Assembly (NCBI RefSeq): GCF_025602895.1
Contig: NW_026516221.1
Span: 620,001-684,000, forward strand
Direction of reading: 5' to 3'
Length of the DNA stretch: 64,000 nucleotides
From: Polychytrium aggregatum
Taxonomy: Eukaryota > Chytridiomycota > Chytridiomycetes > Polychytriales
Below, one piece after another: positions 10,815-21,676 of the stretch. The notes beneath the pieces were generated by a model. That model was given only the letters and a program-made list of their open reading frames with translations. It was not told the origin of the DNA and did no database searches. The stretch's first letter is position 1; each line of letters begins with the position of its first letter. The position numbers were made by a program, and so were the translations under genes.

Positions 10815-13145
10815 ATGTGCGAGGACTGCTGCGAGATTTACCAAAAGGTGAGTCGTCCCACACTGCCACACACAACGATGCTGATGCTGATGGCGGCCGT
10901 AATAACCGTGCACTTCCGAGCATCCACCAAAGGCAGCGATCTCGAGATTGCAGTTTCCACCGGGGTGTGGCCTGTGCGCTGCGGGCCTCCCGAGCGGCTC
11001 GTCGTCGAGAGGGTGTGTTTTCTATCTATGCTGACGGAGCAACGGTTCTGTCGCTCTCTATCTCTCTGGCCTTCCACACAGCGCTTGGCGGTGATCCAGC
11101 GACTGCCACAGGATGTGCTGACGGTTCTCTGCGGCATTCTGGCCGTCAACGATCATCTGCTCGACGACATTTGGTCGAGCGACGTGGATGCTTTGACAAT
11201 GGCGGATCTGCTTCCTCACCTGCAGCGCATCCGTGCAAACCATTATATCAAGAGCGAGCCGGAGCTAGAGCAAGAGCCAGCGCTGGAACCAGCGCAAGAG
11301 CCAGCACTACAACCAGCGCAAGAGCCAGAACGAGCACCAGAGCCAGCGCAAGAGCAGATGCAGATGGAAGAGCAAGAGCAGATGCAAATGCAAGAGCAGA
11401 TGGAAGAGCAGATGGAAGAGCAAGAGCACGAGCACGAGCTTGGGGCAGAACAAGAGGGAGAGCCGGAGCAAGAGGAGGAGCAAGAGCGAGAGCTGCAGCC
11501 GGAGCAAGATCGCTATCTTGACCAGGATCAGGAAACAGAACCAGAATACGAGCCAGAGCACGAACAAGAATATGGGGTTGATTCGGGGCGAGAGCACGAT
11601 CCAGAGCAAGTTCCAGAGCCGGACCAGGACTCTGAGATCAAGCAATTCAGCAGCAACCCACAGCAGGCTCCTGACCCAGTGGATACACCGATGAAGATGG
11701 AGCATCCGGATCAAGATGCGGCCCCTGCTGATGTATCCACGACTCCAGCAACACCTCCTGCCGCACCCGCACCCGCACCCGCACTCCGAGCCAGCGAGCC
11801 CGCATCCCGTCTGCAGACCAGGTCACTAACGGGGCCGTATACCCGAAAGCCCACCAAGGCGCAGGGATACGGCAGCTACGAAGACATGATCCTTCTCGCG
11901 GTCCAAGTAATCGGTACCAGGTCGAGCGTCAAGCCGAGGGACATCTTCGACTGGATGGAGAAGCACATTCCTCAGCTCCCACCCCGATTCCGGCCATCTG
12001 CCTCGCAGGCTCTCAAGAAGACCACGGAGAAGGGAAAGCTGATTCGGGATGCCCGTGGCAGCTACTCGCTCAACCCAAAGCTCCGACTTCCCAGCACATC
12101 CTTCCAGAAGCCCTTCATCCAAAGCATCGTTTGGCGGCCACCGGTGCAGTTCGTCGGCGGAGTCTCGGCTGCAGCGATGACACCGGTGCTCACGCCGATG
12201 ATGGCACCAGCGATGGTGCCTGTTGCACCAAATGCTCCACCATCCCAGACCCATGCTTACATGCGTCCCGAAGCGCCGGTAGCTGCGGCTGGTGGAGCTG
12301 GTGGAGCTGGTGGAGCTGGTGGAGCTGGTGGAGCTGGTGGAGCAGGCAGCATCGAAAGCCCTCAGCCGGCAAGGACGGTTTGGGTCCCGCAAATTCAGCC
12401 CAAGGCCGAATACCAAGATCCAATGCTGGCTTCGCCAGAAACACCGATCCAAACGGCAAAACGGAGCTATGTCTTTGGAAAGACTCTGCTCCAGGCGGGG
12501 CCTGCCAGCCCTCCCAAGAGCTTCCCGGCCCAATCCGAAGCCGACCACGACAGCGATGCCACAGAAGACGGAGAGGAAATCGAGGTGCTGTACAATCCGA
12601 ACGAGCGTCGCAGCCCCATCGGCAAGTCGGCGGTGACTTCTGGATGGCGGGTAGTTCCTCGCAGGCCCGCAGGCATATCATCGCCGTCGTCGTTATCGGG
12701 CCAGTACCCGGACTCTCGGAAGCTGGCTTCGGCCTGGACCTCGACACCCACTTCCTTCCGTCCATATCCGACCTTTTCACCAGACCATCGGCACGAGGAT
12801 CACTCGCCCGAGCCTACGAGTGCGGCCGGCTTCCATCCGAATCATCCAAGCCATTCTAATTATTCAAATCACCCAAACCATCCAAGCCATCCAAGCCATT
12901 CTAGCCACCACGGTCCAATTCCGTACCGTGGTCAGTTCTATACTGCTCCGCCCGCCGAGCCATCCTTCAGAGACGATCTGCTTGCCAGATACGGATCAGG
13001 ATCGCCGATTCACGCCGCCTACCCCTATCCGACGGGGACGGAGAGATTCGCTCCATCGGATCGGAAAAGTCCCATCCAATTTAGCGGCCGCAGAAGCGAT
13101 ATTTCAACAGGCTGGAGTTACGATCCAAAACAAGGCGCTGCCTGA
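10815..13145 (+). CDS. H15-like winged-helix protein with E/Q-rich repeats
   Basis: Two exons, 10815-10847 and 11082-13145, joined in phase 0, give about 698 aa. After a short helical N-terminus (RLPQDVLTVLCGIL) comes an acidic Glu/Gln/Pro repeat region (about residues 70-200). A compact domain at ~273-345 (from YGSYEDMILLAVQVIG to GSYSLNPKL) has the linker-histone H1/H5 (H15) winged-helix pattern: SYEDMI helix, a P-rich turn, FRPSASQALKKTTEKGKL, then the GSY wing. A polyglycine stretch (GGAGG repeats) and an Asn/His/Ser-Pro repeat tract follow. No forkhead signature residues are present. It is probably a nuclear chromatin or DNA-binding protein; that is inference from one domain. The long upstream extension to 10407 crosses a good intron and is rejected. 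Confidence 0.7.
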   Translation: MCEDCCEIYQKVSRPTLPHTTMLMLMAAVITVHFRASTKGSDLEIAVSTGVWPVRCGPPERLVVERVCFLSMLTEQRFCRSLSLWPSTQRLAVIQRLPQDVLTVLCGILAVNDHLLDDIWSSDVDALTMADLLPHLQRIRANHYIKSEPELEQEPALEPAQEPALQPAQEPERAPEPAQEQMQMEEQEQMQMQEQMEEQMEEQEHEHELGAEQEGEPEQEEEQERELQPEQDRYLDQDQETEPEYEPEHEQEYGVDSGREHDPEQVPEPDQDSEIKQFSSNPQQAPDPVDTPMKMEHPDQDAAPADVSTTPATPPAAPAPAPALRASEPASRLQTRSLTGPYTRKPTKAQGYGSYEDMILLAVQVIGTRSSVKPRDIFDWMEKHIPQLPPRFRPSASQALKKTTEKGKLIRDARGSYSLNPKLRLPSTSFQKPFIQSIVWRPPVQFVGGVSAAAMTPVLTPMMAPAMVPVAPNAPPSQTHAYMRPEAPVAAAGGAGGAGGAGGAGGAGGAGSIESPQPARTVWVPQIQPKAEYQDPMLASPETPIQTAKRSYVFGKTLLQAGPASPPKSFPAQSEADHDSDATEDGEEIEVLYNPNERRSPIGKSAVTSGWRVVPRRPAGISSPSSLSGQYPDSRKLASAWTSTPTSFRPYPTFSPDHRHEDHSPEPTSAAGFHPNHPSHSNYSNHPNHPSHPSHSSHHGPIPYRGQFYTAPPAEPSFRDDLLARYGSGSPIHAAYPYPTGTERFAPSDRKSPIQFSGRRSDISTGWSYDPKQGAA
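11255..11600 (+). repeat. Imperfect hexamer-type repeat encoding E/Q/P-rich tract
   Basis: GAGCCAGCGCAAGAG-like units are repeated in frame and encode (EPAQEP) and (EEQEQMQMQE)-type runs within the winged-helix protein. Such tracts are prone to length change. Confidence 0.8.
12288..12345 (+). repeat. GGTGGAGCT repeat encoding Gly/Ala tract
   Basis: Six tandem 9-base units encode GGA repeats within the winged-helix protein. The unit is a multiple of three, so expansion keeps the frame. Confidence 0.9.
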
Positions 13146-14009
13146 TCGCCGACTGGGTACCTCCCTCCCTTCCAAGTGCGGCCAAGCCTTCCAATTGCAC
13201 GGCCTGCGAACAAGCCCGTGCATGGAATCCGCGTATTGCGTGGTGGTTTGCGGTCGCCGGCGCTGGTGCAGAGCCCATATCGAAGGCCTATCGATCATGC
13301 CGCAGCCGACATCTACCCTCCCCTTACCAAAAATACTGACAAGCTCGGGTGCGTATAGAGATGTACTGATCCTCTTAATATGATCGGGGACGCCGAACGC
13401 AACAGGTACCACTGACGTATAATGCTCAGTATACGCTTTATGCCCATGTACTTTTCTCCCCTCCCTCCTCTCCCCTTCCTTCAGTGAGCCGATTGTCAAA
13501 CCAAAAATATATATATATATATATGCCTACCATCGCATCCGGAGGGGATCGGATCGGTTTTCCCTCATTTTTTTCATGATAGTCGCGGAAGCAAAGACGC
13601 GAAGGCGGAACTTGCGCTGATAGTTCCAGTAATGATCCAGTCATGGCAGCATACTACCAGCTTCGCGCTCGGAAGGAACCTGAGCAGCGATCATTTTTTC
13701 GGGCTGCTGTCTGGTCAGCTCACTCGAGCTCTTTGGCCGCCGCCCTTTGGTCCATCGACACCATTCAGCTGAGTGGCACACATTGTTTCGGCGATGGTGT
13801 TCTGATTGGAGAAAGACAACTGGTCTCTCTAGAGCCACTCAATTGCAACGCCTGCATCAGCACACTCAACAAGCTGATTCCGGGACACAGAGGCCACCTC
13901 GCCTCTCGACTCAGAAACCGCAGCTATCTGTGGCTCTGCTCATCACTTTTGCCTCGTTACTCTGGCTGACAACAGTCAAGCACAGCAACAAGCATCATTC
14001 CACGAAGCG
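13146..14009. other. Intergenic, contains an (AT)n run
   Basis: No convincing gene. A perfect TA dinucleotide run sits at 13507-13524. The rest is unique sequence serving as 3' flank of the winged-helix gene and 5' flank of the next gene. Confidence 0.6.
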
Positions 14010-16158
14010 ATGAAGCGCAGCGAGTCGTTTGGACAAGGCAGACGGTCAATCTCGAGGGTTAACTCTGGCGGTGAGTGCCATGGAGTAGTATAGGGTATGG
14101 TGGTGACTATACCACTCATGGCGACTCTCCAGATCTCCTTTGCTGGCAGCAACGACAAGCTAGGGTTGTCGTGGGCCGACTTTGCTTGTACAAGGACATA
14201 AGACTACTGGCCGATCTGGTGGTCTCGTCTCGGAAGCCCCATCCGAGGGGTTGCTAATGCGGACTTGTCTCGAGTAGGCGCCAGCCGACGCAGTTCGGTC
14301 ACGACCAGCTCCAAGCTGCCCTCAAGCCGATCGAACGACGGCATGTTCCAGCGAGACCAAGCACCAAGGAACATCGCCAACTCGGTTGAGCAGTTCCGGA
14401 CGCCGGCTGCGCTGAGCTCGCAGTCCTTTCTGGACCTTCTCCAGCACTATTCTGGGCTCGACTCGAGCGACGATATCCAGACCCTCCAGGCCGACCTTGT
14501 GCTGGCGTCCCAGATCGGCCAGTCGCTGCTGACGCAGAATCAAGAGTTCCACGAGATTGTGGCGAAGGTCTTTCAGAGCCAGTGCGATATCGAGCGCGAG
14601 CGCGACGAGCTTCTGGTCCAAGTCGAAGTTCTCAGGGCATCGTTGGCCCAGGCGACAAAGGAGCGAGATGCGCTCGAGTCACAGTGCGAGCGCCAGCAGA
14701 GAGATCTCGATGATGCCCACGGACGCACTGAGCAGATGGAGCACCGGATCCGAAGCCTCGGCTTTGATGAGAAGGAGAAAGGCAAGGGCAACTTCCTCGC
14801 CTTGCGAGTGTGCAACTCTGGACATGGGCAGTGGCCTGCTTCCCGGCTAACACCCCGGTCGGTTGTTGGTTGACAGAATCTCTCCAGCAGCAGCTGGACG
14901 AAGCGGCCGAGTCTGCATCGGCACTCCAAACCGAAACCGAGTCTCTGCGCACCCAACTGAAGCAGTCAGCGACAGAGAGGCAAGCAGCTGAAACCAGGAT
15001 CAGGTCTTTATATCAGGACCTTGACAGCCTCCAGGAGCTGCATGAACACCTGAAGCAGTCCCAGATTGCTCAAGCAGCCGAATGGAAAGCCAAGCTTGAA
15101 TCTCTCAAGGTAAGAGAATGCGCATCTGTTTCAATTGGACTTGCCATCGAGTGAAGAAGGGGCAGACGATACTGCCTGTGACCTGGGCTGCAATGCCACT
15201 CGACCGTCATTCAACTCGAAGCTCGCATGACCCATCGACAACAGACGGACCACAAGCAACAGCTCGAGTCGATAATCCAACAGAGCCATCAAGTTCAGCC
15301 GCATTCACCACGACGCGGACGGCACAATGAGCCCTTGCTGATGGTTGACAGGTCCTGCGAAACGGATCCTCAGGAGTCGTTCGCACAGGCAGAAGCTGTG
15401 TTGAATAGTCCAGGCATGTCTGCACTGCACCAGTGGATTGCTAGCTCATCATAGGCGCCAGTACACTCGGCCTGATTTCATGGCGGCCTCGAACACCGAC
15501 CTAGTATCAAGCAAGACACCATTTACCATGGTACCCGTCTCCGACCTCTGCAAGCAGATTCGACCAAGCCAGACCCGATAAAGCAGATTGCCGGAGCACT
15601 GCAATCAGATTTGGCGGCATGGAAGGCGGCCGCAGAGGCATACGAGGTTCGGTGATGGCATCTCCACGATAATGACCCTTCCCATCCCGGCTGGGGTGAC
15701 AGCAGGGTGTGATTTGGCTCGACACTGACGTGCTGTTCGTCCCAGGGAGACAAGACGCAGCTGGCGCTACTGCTGCATATCGTACAGGGCTGTATCAAAT
15801 CAGACGGCGATCCATGTACAGGTACAGTGGGATGGTCGATGCATGACCTTGGCTGGGAATGCCCGTCTGATCGACTGAGCCCACCGACGGACCCACAGAA
15901 TGCAAGGACGGCAGAGACTCTGCAAGTGCGATGCACGAAAGCGATGCGGACTCGACGGCTCGGAGCAAGATTACAAACGGTGATTCGATGTCGGCTCTGC
16001 GGAGTCAAAGGACTGCGAATGAAGAAACGGACAGAGTGCTTGACAAGGATGGTCGGCTGCTCCAAACAGGATATCGAGCAGAAACACAGCCATCCGAGCC
16101 AGCGAGCGACAATGGCGCACTGGATATGGCCTCATATGATATCTATGTCAATATATGA
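14010..16158 (+). CDS. Coiled-coil protein with HAP1_N/CC1-box-like motif, copy A
   Basis: Probable motor-adaptor-like coiled-coil protein. Supported exons are 14010-14070, 14278-14781, 14877-15109, one or more exons in 15220-15450, 15560-15650, 15747-15820 and a C-terminal exon ~15899-16158 ending DIYVNI. After a basic Ser-rich N-terminus, the segment LQADLVLASQIGQSLLTQN matches the D-x-x-x-A-x-x-x-G-x-x-LL-x-x-N pattern of the HAP1_N/CC1 box, which in TRAK, HAP1 and BICD-related adaptors binds dynein light intermediate chain. Long heptad-rich helices follow. Intron 2 uses a GC donor (G|GCAAGG at 14782) and this keeps phase. Exon joins after 15109 are uncertain. The next gene is a relative with the same motif, indicating an old tandem duplication. 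Confidence 0.65.
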
Positions 16159-16631
16159 CAACCTTCCATGTGTCTGGAGCTCCTCTGCTGAACATGTGCC
16201 TGCTCGCTCGGTAGGGAGCTTTGACTCTGGACAAGCCGTGACTGCTCTACCTGGCGACAACAGGGCTGGTCTGTGAGAATGTACGGCAATGTACGGCAAT
16301 GTCTGCAAGGCAGGCGGTTCGGTGGAACAGCGAAATGGACGCTGATGCTTGAGTGAACGAATGTTCGATTGGTCGATTGGTCGGGTCCGGTGGATTGAGC
16401 AGGAAAGTCTGGCGGCGAGCATCCCACCCAACTCTACTGAATGCGAGGCATAGCCAGCCTCTGCACCCAGAAGGATGCAGCACCAAGCAGATGCGGCAGA
16501 GTGCCTCCTTTCCTCTTGGACAAGACACCGCGACTGCTCATCACACAACAGAATCTCGCTTCCGTTACCGCCGCGGCAATCGTACCGCTCTCCATCCGTC
16601 AAAGCAGAGTGTGTTCCAGTCAGACCCGCGA

Positions 16632-18551
16632 ATGAGTGACGATGTCATCTGCCAAAGACCACGATCCAAGTCAGGGTCTCGCGAGTCGCTCCACCAGCAG
16701 ATTTACCAAAGCTTGCAGCAGCAACAGCAGCACAAGTCATACGATGACCTCTATCAGGACCTGACGCTGGCCTCGCGAATCGGGCAGTCACTCTTGTCTC
16801 AGAACCACCAGCTTCAGCTCCAGCTCGAGTCCTCCACGGGTGCCCTGCAGAGCGTCAACGGAATGGTCAAGGATCTGGAGACGGCCCTGGATCTGTCGAT
16901 CTCACGGTGCAACGAGCTGGAGCAGGACAGAGCGGCTCTGACTGCAGAGCTCGACGAATGCAGATCCCGAATCCTGGATCTGGAGCGTGCTTTGAAAAAC
17001 AGCAGTCGAGTGCTGCAGGACGCAGGTACGGCGGCATCGGTTCACTCTCCATGACCTGGGAGGCACAGGGACGGTGGAGCAGCCACATGTCTCGAGTCGA
17101 GAGGGTCAATACGATAGTGAATACTCGGGAGGACGAAGAATTGATATGCCACATGGCACACAAGTGGAACTGCCCGAGATTAAAGCTATTGTTTGTCGGG
17201 GAGGTCAGAAAATCTCGAGAACCACATTGCCGATCTCACAAACTCAAACGACCAGCTATCGAGCACCTTGATGCTGGCGAACCAGCAGGTGAATGAATCC
17301 TGTGACCAGCAAAACCACCTGCTGCAGCTGGTGGAGTCGCTGAATGACGAGATCAATGGACTGGTAGAGTCCAGAGCCGAGCTGAAGCGACACATGGATA
17401 CCAAGATCAAAGAGTGGATGGAGAGATACAACGCCGCAGAGGTAGGTCGAGTTCGCATCACCTGTGGCAGCACCAACCCACCATAAGTGCTCGCTTGAAT
17501 GGGATTGCAATGGGCCGCGGGCATTCGCCGTAGTTGAACATATCGTTTCGTCTCCCCAGGTCGAAAACGAGAAACTCAGGAGCGTGATCAAAAAGAAAGG
17601 CGAGCGTCGGGCACGATCGCTGCGAGAGGCGAAAAGTAAGCTACCGGATTCCAGTTGTATCTGAGTGGCAGCCACGTTGGGCCCGATCGCACTCGGTCGC
17701 TGAATCGATGATGTCGTCTAGAGACTTGGCTTGGACGGGCATATCGAGCTGGCGGACATGCGCTGCTGGCAAACTGACGAACTACCCTGGGCCTCTGCAG
17801 CGCTGTCGAAAACAAGCGTTCTCTCATCTCAGGACTCGATGCTGAGTCTTGAGACCTACGATCTCTCGCTCGTTGAGGCGCTGCGCAAGCAAGTGGCCGA
17901 GCTCAAGACCGAGCAGAAGGAACTCGGCGGTCTCATCGAAATACTCCGCGATGAGAAGAGCGCACTGGAGCAACAGGTCGGCGAATATGAGGCCCAGTTT
18001 GGCACACTGGAGGCAGAAATAGACGCTACCCACCGTCCCAGCATCAAGTTTGAGAACCTTGGAGCTGCCTTGGCGATACGAAGCTCTGCCATTGATTCAA
18101 GCGGAGGCTTGGCAGCGCCTCTGAATCAGATGCTTGAGAGCCAAGAGCGAAGATCCAGCAGCTCCAGTGCAGCGTCGGCAAAGCCTGTGGCCGAGGAGTG
18201 GGTCGAAGCCGTCGACACGGTCTTGGGTATCCTTTCAACGCTGTTTCAGAGCGAGCAGCGGCTCTCGGAAATCCGCAAGGTGAGGGTGGCAGCAACCATC
18301 AGGGTGACAACCACCCAGGGCGACAATCATCCAGGATAGCGATCATGCAGGGCGACTTTTGATGTGGTCGACATTGCGTCCAGGAATTGGTCCGGTCTTT
18401 CTCACAGAGACGTGCATCGGTAGGACGAAACGATGCGGTATCTAGCACTGGAGCTACAGAGTCGTCTTGGGCCGGGCAAGAAGGAGCAGCTGGAGCTCAA
18501 GTCTCTGGAGAATCTACGGCAGGCTCGACGAGCCAGTCGCTCCCGCTTTGA
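16632..18551 (+). CDS. Coiled-coil protein with HAP1_N/CC1-box-like motif, copy B
   Basis: Five exons, all junctions in phase: 16632-17025, 17209-17441, 17560-17635, 17801-18279, 18384-18551, about 450 aa. A Gln-rich stretch precedes YQDLTLASRIGQSLLSQN, closely matching the motif in copy A (DLVLASQIGQSLLTQN) and the HAP1_N/CC1-box consensus. The body is predicted coiled coil (for example NHIADLTNSNDQLSST, LVEALRKQVAELKTEQ), ending with a Ser/Gly/Ala-rich tail (TSQSLPL). By family analogy it could link dynein or kinesin to cargo. Start at 16632 is the first Met after a poor-quality upstream frame; an additional 5' exon cannot be excluded. Confidence 0.72.
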
Positions 18552-20492
18552 CAAGAATTCGAATCCCGAGGGGCGCTCGACCGCAAGAAGCCGATGCGGG
18601 AGCCAAACGGCAACAACGGCAGCCGCGCTGACAAGCAAGCAAGTAGCAATAGCAGCCTCGAACGTAGACCCGGTCCGGCCGGTAAATATGTCGTCGGTAT
18701 GGTGGAGCCAGCGACGCCTCGACACATCTGCGTGGGCGCACTGGTTTCTTCAAGTGCAATGTGATTTACGTCAAACAGGTAGCTAACGAGCAGCAGTCTT
18801 CCCAGCACCGACCAGCCTTCCAGAGCACCCAGATATCAATTCCTGCAAAGGTGGACATATTGACAACGGTAGACCTCGGTGAGTCTGGGGCAATGGTGTT
18901 GAGATGGAGAGTTGGTCACCCAGCGGTTTCAGCCACACTAATTAACTGCGACGGTCGGATTGTATGGGGTTTAGACCTGCTGCAGTACATGTGGAGTCAC
19001 CTGTCGCTGCAGAAGCTCGGAATGCGGACGGCGTAATGCCTATGGCAGAGCCAACGCCCAAGCAGCATCGCCAACGGCAACCAGGCATCAGAAAGTACCG
19101 GCAGCGTTCTATCGACTGCGACTGGAATCACCGGTTTCCTCACACAGCCCATCCGAAACACCCGATACTTTGCCCAGAGATTTCTGATGTGCACTTGGAC
19201 ATGCCAGACAGCATTCTTGCAGCGAAAAATGGCGCTGCGCTGGAGGACTGCAGCGAGCGAGAGCCTTTCATGGCATATGCCAAGCCGGGTCTATACCTTG
19301 ATATGCCCAAATTTCCAGTCTCATGGGACCAAGCTGCTCTCTGCCGGTCCGGAACTGGATGCACAGCTGCTTGAGGCAGTTAGGCAGGGTGGCGAGTCTC
19401 CAGCCGAGATGCATAGCACCGCAAGATGATTTCCGCATGACCCGGAACAACGGGTTCGTCAGGAGTATTAGGAACCTGTGCGATGCGGGCAGCTTCGTCA
19501 ATGTTTCCACGATCAACCGAATACAGCGCCATTTGGACATGGATGCTCTATGGGACCAGCTGGCGTGTCTACGGGTGGGTGATGGCTGGCTCGGCGAGGG
19601 CAGCACATGTCGATCTAGGAGCTTGGAAATCGGGAGTCGCCCCCGGATCAAGGCCATTAGCCGATAACCACGAGGCATCGGCGAACGGAAGCGGTCCAGC
19701 CGGCCATCTCCGCTTCCCCTGATGAGCGGATGGCTCTCGGAGAAGGCACCGGATTTTTCGCGGGAACGGGACATGTGCCAGACCCCGCACAGCAAGGCCG
19801 GGCGGGCACATGCACAACCAACTCGGGCGGTGGGGAGAGTGATTGCTCGGCCGTCATGGGCAGTCACGCCATCTGTACCCAGCATCAGCCAGTGCTTCGA
19901 CTGACAGCTCCAAGGGCATGCGCTTTGACCGAGCTGGTGCCGGGAGTGTGCGATGGGGCTTGCTCATACTTTGGTTCATCCTCGCCAAACATGCATGCAC
20001 ATCCATTTACCCGCCGTGCGTGGTTGCGGCTGCGTCCGGGCCGATATCGCTCGCGTCCAGGCTGCGCTGCAAACCCTCGGGCTGTCCTGGACAACCCTTT
20101 TTTTTTTCCTCGCTCTCCCGCCCCACCCCTTGCTGCCCCCCCCCGCGATCACCAGGATCGATGGCGGGGCAGTGCAAAGGCGGCTCCCCTGGGCCAGGCG
20201 CGTCGGCGGTGCATCGGCGGGCATGTGAAAACCGCACGTGGCAGTGCGCGCAACAAGGCCGCGTGTGCGACGGGGTATCGACGCCGATGCTCCGCCGATC
20301 TTTCACATGCAAGCGCCCAGCCGACGAGCGAGACGGTGCCGGGGCGAGAGCGTCGGCCGAGATCGCAGCGAGATCGCCCGAGCACACGGCGAGAGCGAGC
20401 CAAGCCGCAGCGAGACGGTGGCAGAGAGAGTAGCCACACCTCGCCGAGAACGCCTCGGTCTGCCGAGAGCGCCGCCAGCGAGACGCCGTTAC
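18552..20492. other. Gene-poor interval with a LINE scrap
   Basis: About 1.9 kb between the coiled-coil gene and the perilipin-like gene. The only identifiable sequence is the LINE fragment at 19349-19465. Other open frames overlap on both strands without domain signal. Homopolymers (T run near 20098, C run near 20138) occur near the right end. Confidence 0.6.
19349..19465 (-). pseudogene. Degenerate LINE reverse-transcriptase fragment
   Basis: The minus strand encodes FRVMRKSSCGAMHLGWRLAT followed by LPNCLKQL, which aligns with LFRVVRNTSYGAMHLGCGL and LPNRLKQL in the LINE fragment at 55936-57190. It is divergent and lacks flanking RT motifs, so it is an old scrap of the same element family. 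Confidence 0.75.
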
Positions 20493-20500
20493 TATTTAAA
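20493..20500 (+). promoter_or_regulatory. TATA-like box TATTTAAA
   Basis: An A/T octamer in an otherwise GC-rich region lies ~122 bp upstream of the ATG at 20622, a plausible core promoter for the perilipin-like gene. Confidence 0.45.
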
Positions 20501-20621
20501 CCGACGATCCTTCCTTTCGCTTCGACCCCGCTCGTATCAACGACGCTAACACCCAGCCTTCCCTCTGGCATCAGCTTGCCTCAGCACATCTACCGCATCT
20601 GCCTCATCTACCGCAGCCACC

Positions 20622-21676
20622 ATGATCGCCCTGCTGTCCACCCCCATCGACCTGGCCTCGAAGGCTTACTCTGATGTAAGTGCATCCGCCGTCTTGTCTC
20701 CGGGCTCAAGCAGCGTCCACGCTGTCGGCGTATCCTCATCGCCCTGCTCCATCGCTCGTGGCTAATACGGCTGACTCCCGCCGCAGCCCATCAACACCGC
20801 TACCACCGTTATCTCAGGAGCCACTCAGCTCGCCGGCCCCTACATCGAGCGTGCCCTCGCCATCAAGGACGCTGCCGTCCAGACTGCCCGCACCATCACC
20901 CCGGCACCCGTCCTGGTCGTTGCCGACCGAACGCTCAACTGCTCGCTTTCGACCCTGCATGTCCTCAAGGACACCACCTGGACCACCATCGGCAGCGCCA
21001 CCAAGACCTTGACTGCTACCAAAGTAAGCGCATGCTCCGCCCCTATCCTGCCGTTGCTACCGTCCGCCTGCAGTCCTCCTATCCCTGCTGTCTCTGCTGT
21101 CTCTACTGTCCTTGCTCTGTTGTCCCGGTCCCTCGTCTCGACTGCCGTGCTGACCAACCTCGCCTCGTGCCTCAGGACGGCATCAACCACCAGATTGACG
21201 CTTCCCGCAAGGGCATCAACACCCAGTTCAACGCCACCCTCGGATACACAAAGACGACCGTCACCCAGATCACCACCCGAGCCGACGCCCTCGCCCATCC
21301 CTACATCGAATACGCCAAGCAAACCGGTCTGCCCTACGTCGTCTACTTTGAGGACGCCGCGCGCCCGTACATCCTCATCGCCAAGGATATTGCCCAGCCT
21401 TACATCGAAAAGGCTTCGGAGACCATTGTCCCCTACACCAAAATCGCCCAGCACGTGGCCGAGCCCTATGTTGCCAAGGCCCTGCCGTATGTCACCAAGG
21501 CGCAGGAGACGGTTTCGCCTGTCCTGCCGGTGATCCTCCAGCTGCCCTTCATCCGCATCTGGGTCAATTCCAAAGGCGACGTCCAGATGGAGAAGGTCGA
21601 GGAGATTGAGGAGAACTCGGAAGCCTCGGACGGCCCCACCCTCGAGGAGAACTCTGCCGACGACGAGGATCTCTAG
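20622..21676 (+). CDS. Perilipin-like / helical repeat protein
   Basis: Three exons, 20622-20675, 20787-21023 and 21176-21676, all phase 0, give 263 aa. The N-terminal half (SKAYSDPINTATTVISGATQ, AGPYIERALAIKDAAVQTA) consists of amphipathic helices with Ala, Thr and Val, and the C-terminal half contains repeated 11-residue-like units carrying P-Y-[IV] (HPYIEYAKQ, RPYILIAKD, QPYIEKASE, VPYTKIAQH, EPYVAKALP). The tail is acidic. Amphipathic 11-mer repeats are the lipid-droplet-binding feature of perilipins, and fungal perilipins (CAP20/MPL1) are of similar size, so a lipid-droplet coat protein is my best guess. No strict family motif is visible; an alternative is another lipid-surface protein. 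Confidence 0.55.

Noticed and set aside
11865-12080. Forkhead domain in the winged-helix protein
   Set aside because: The WxNSIRHNLS-type recognition helix of forkheads is absent; the GSYSLN wing and spacing fit H15 better.
18964-19885. 205-aa minus-strand ORF as a functional gene
   Set aside because: Only its C-terminal third is recognisable, as decayed LINE sequence; the remainder is unrelated open frame.
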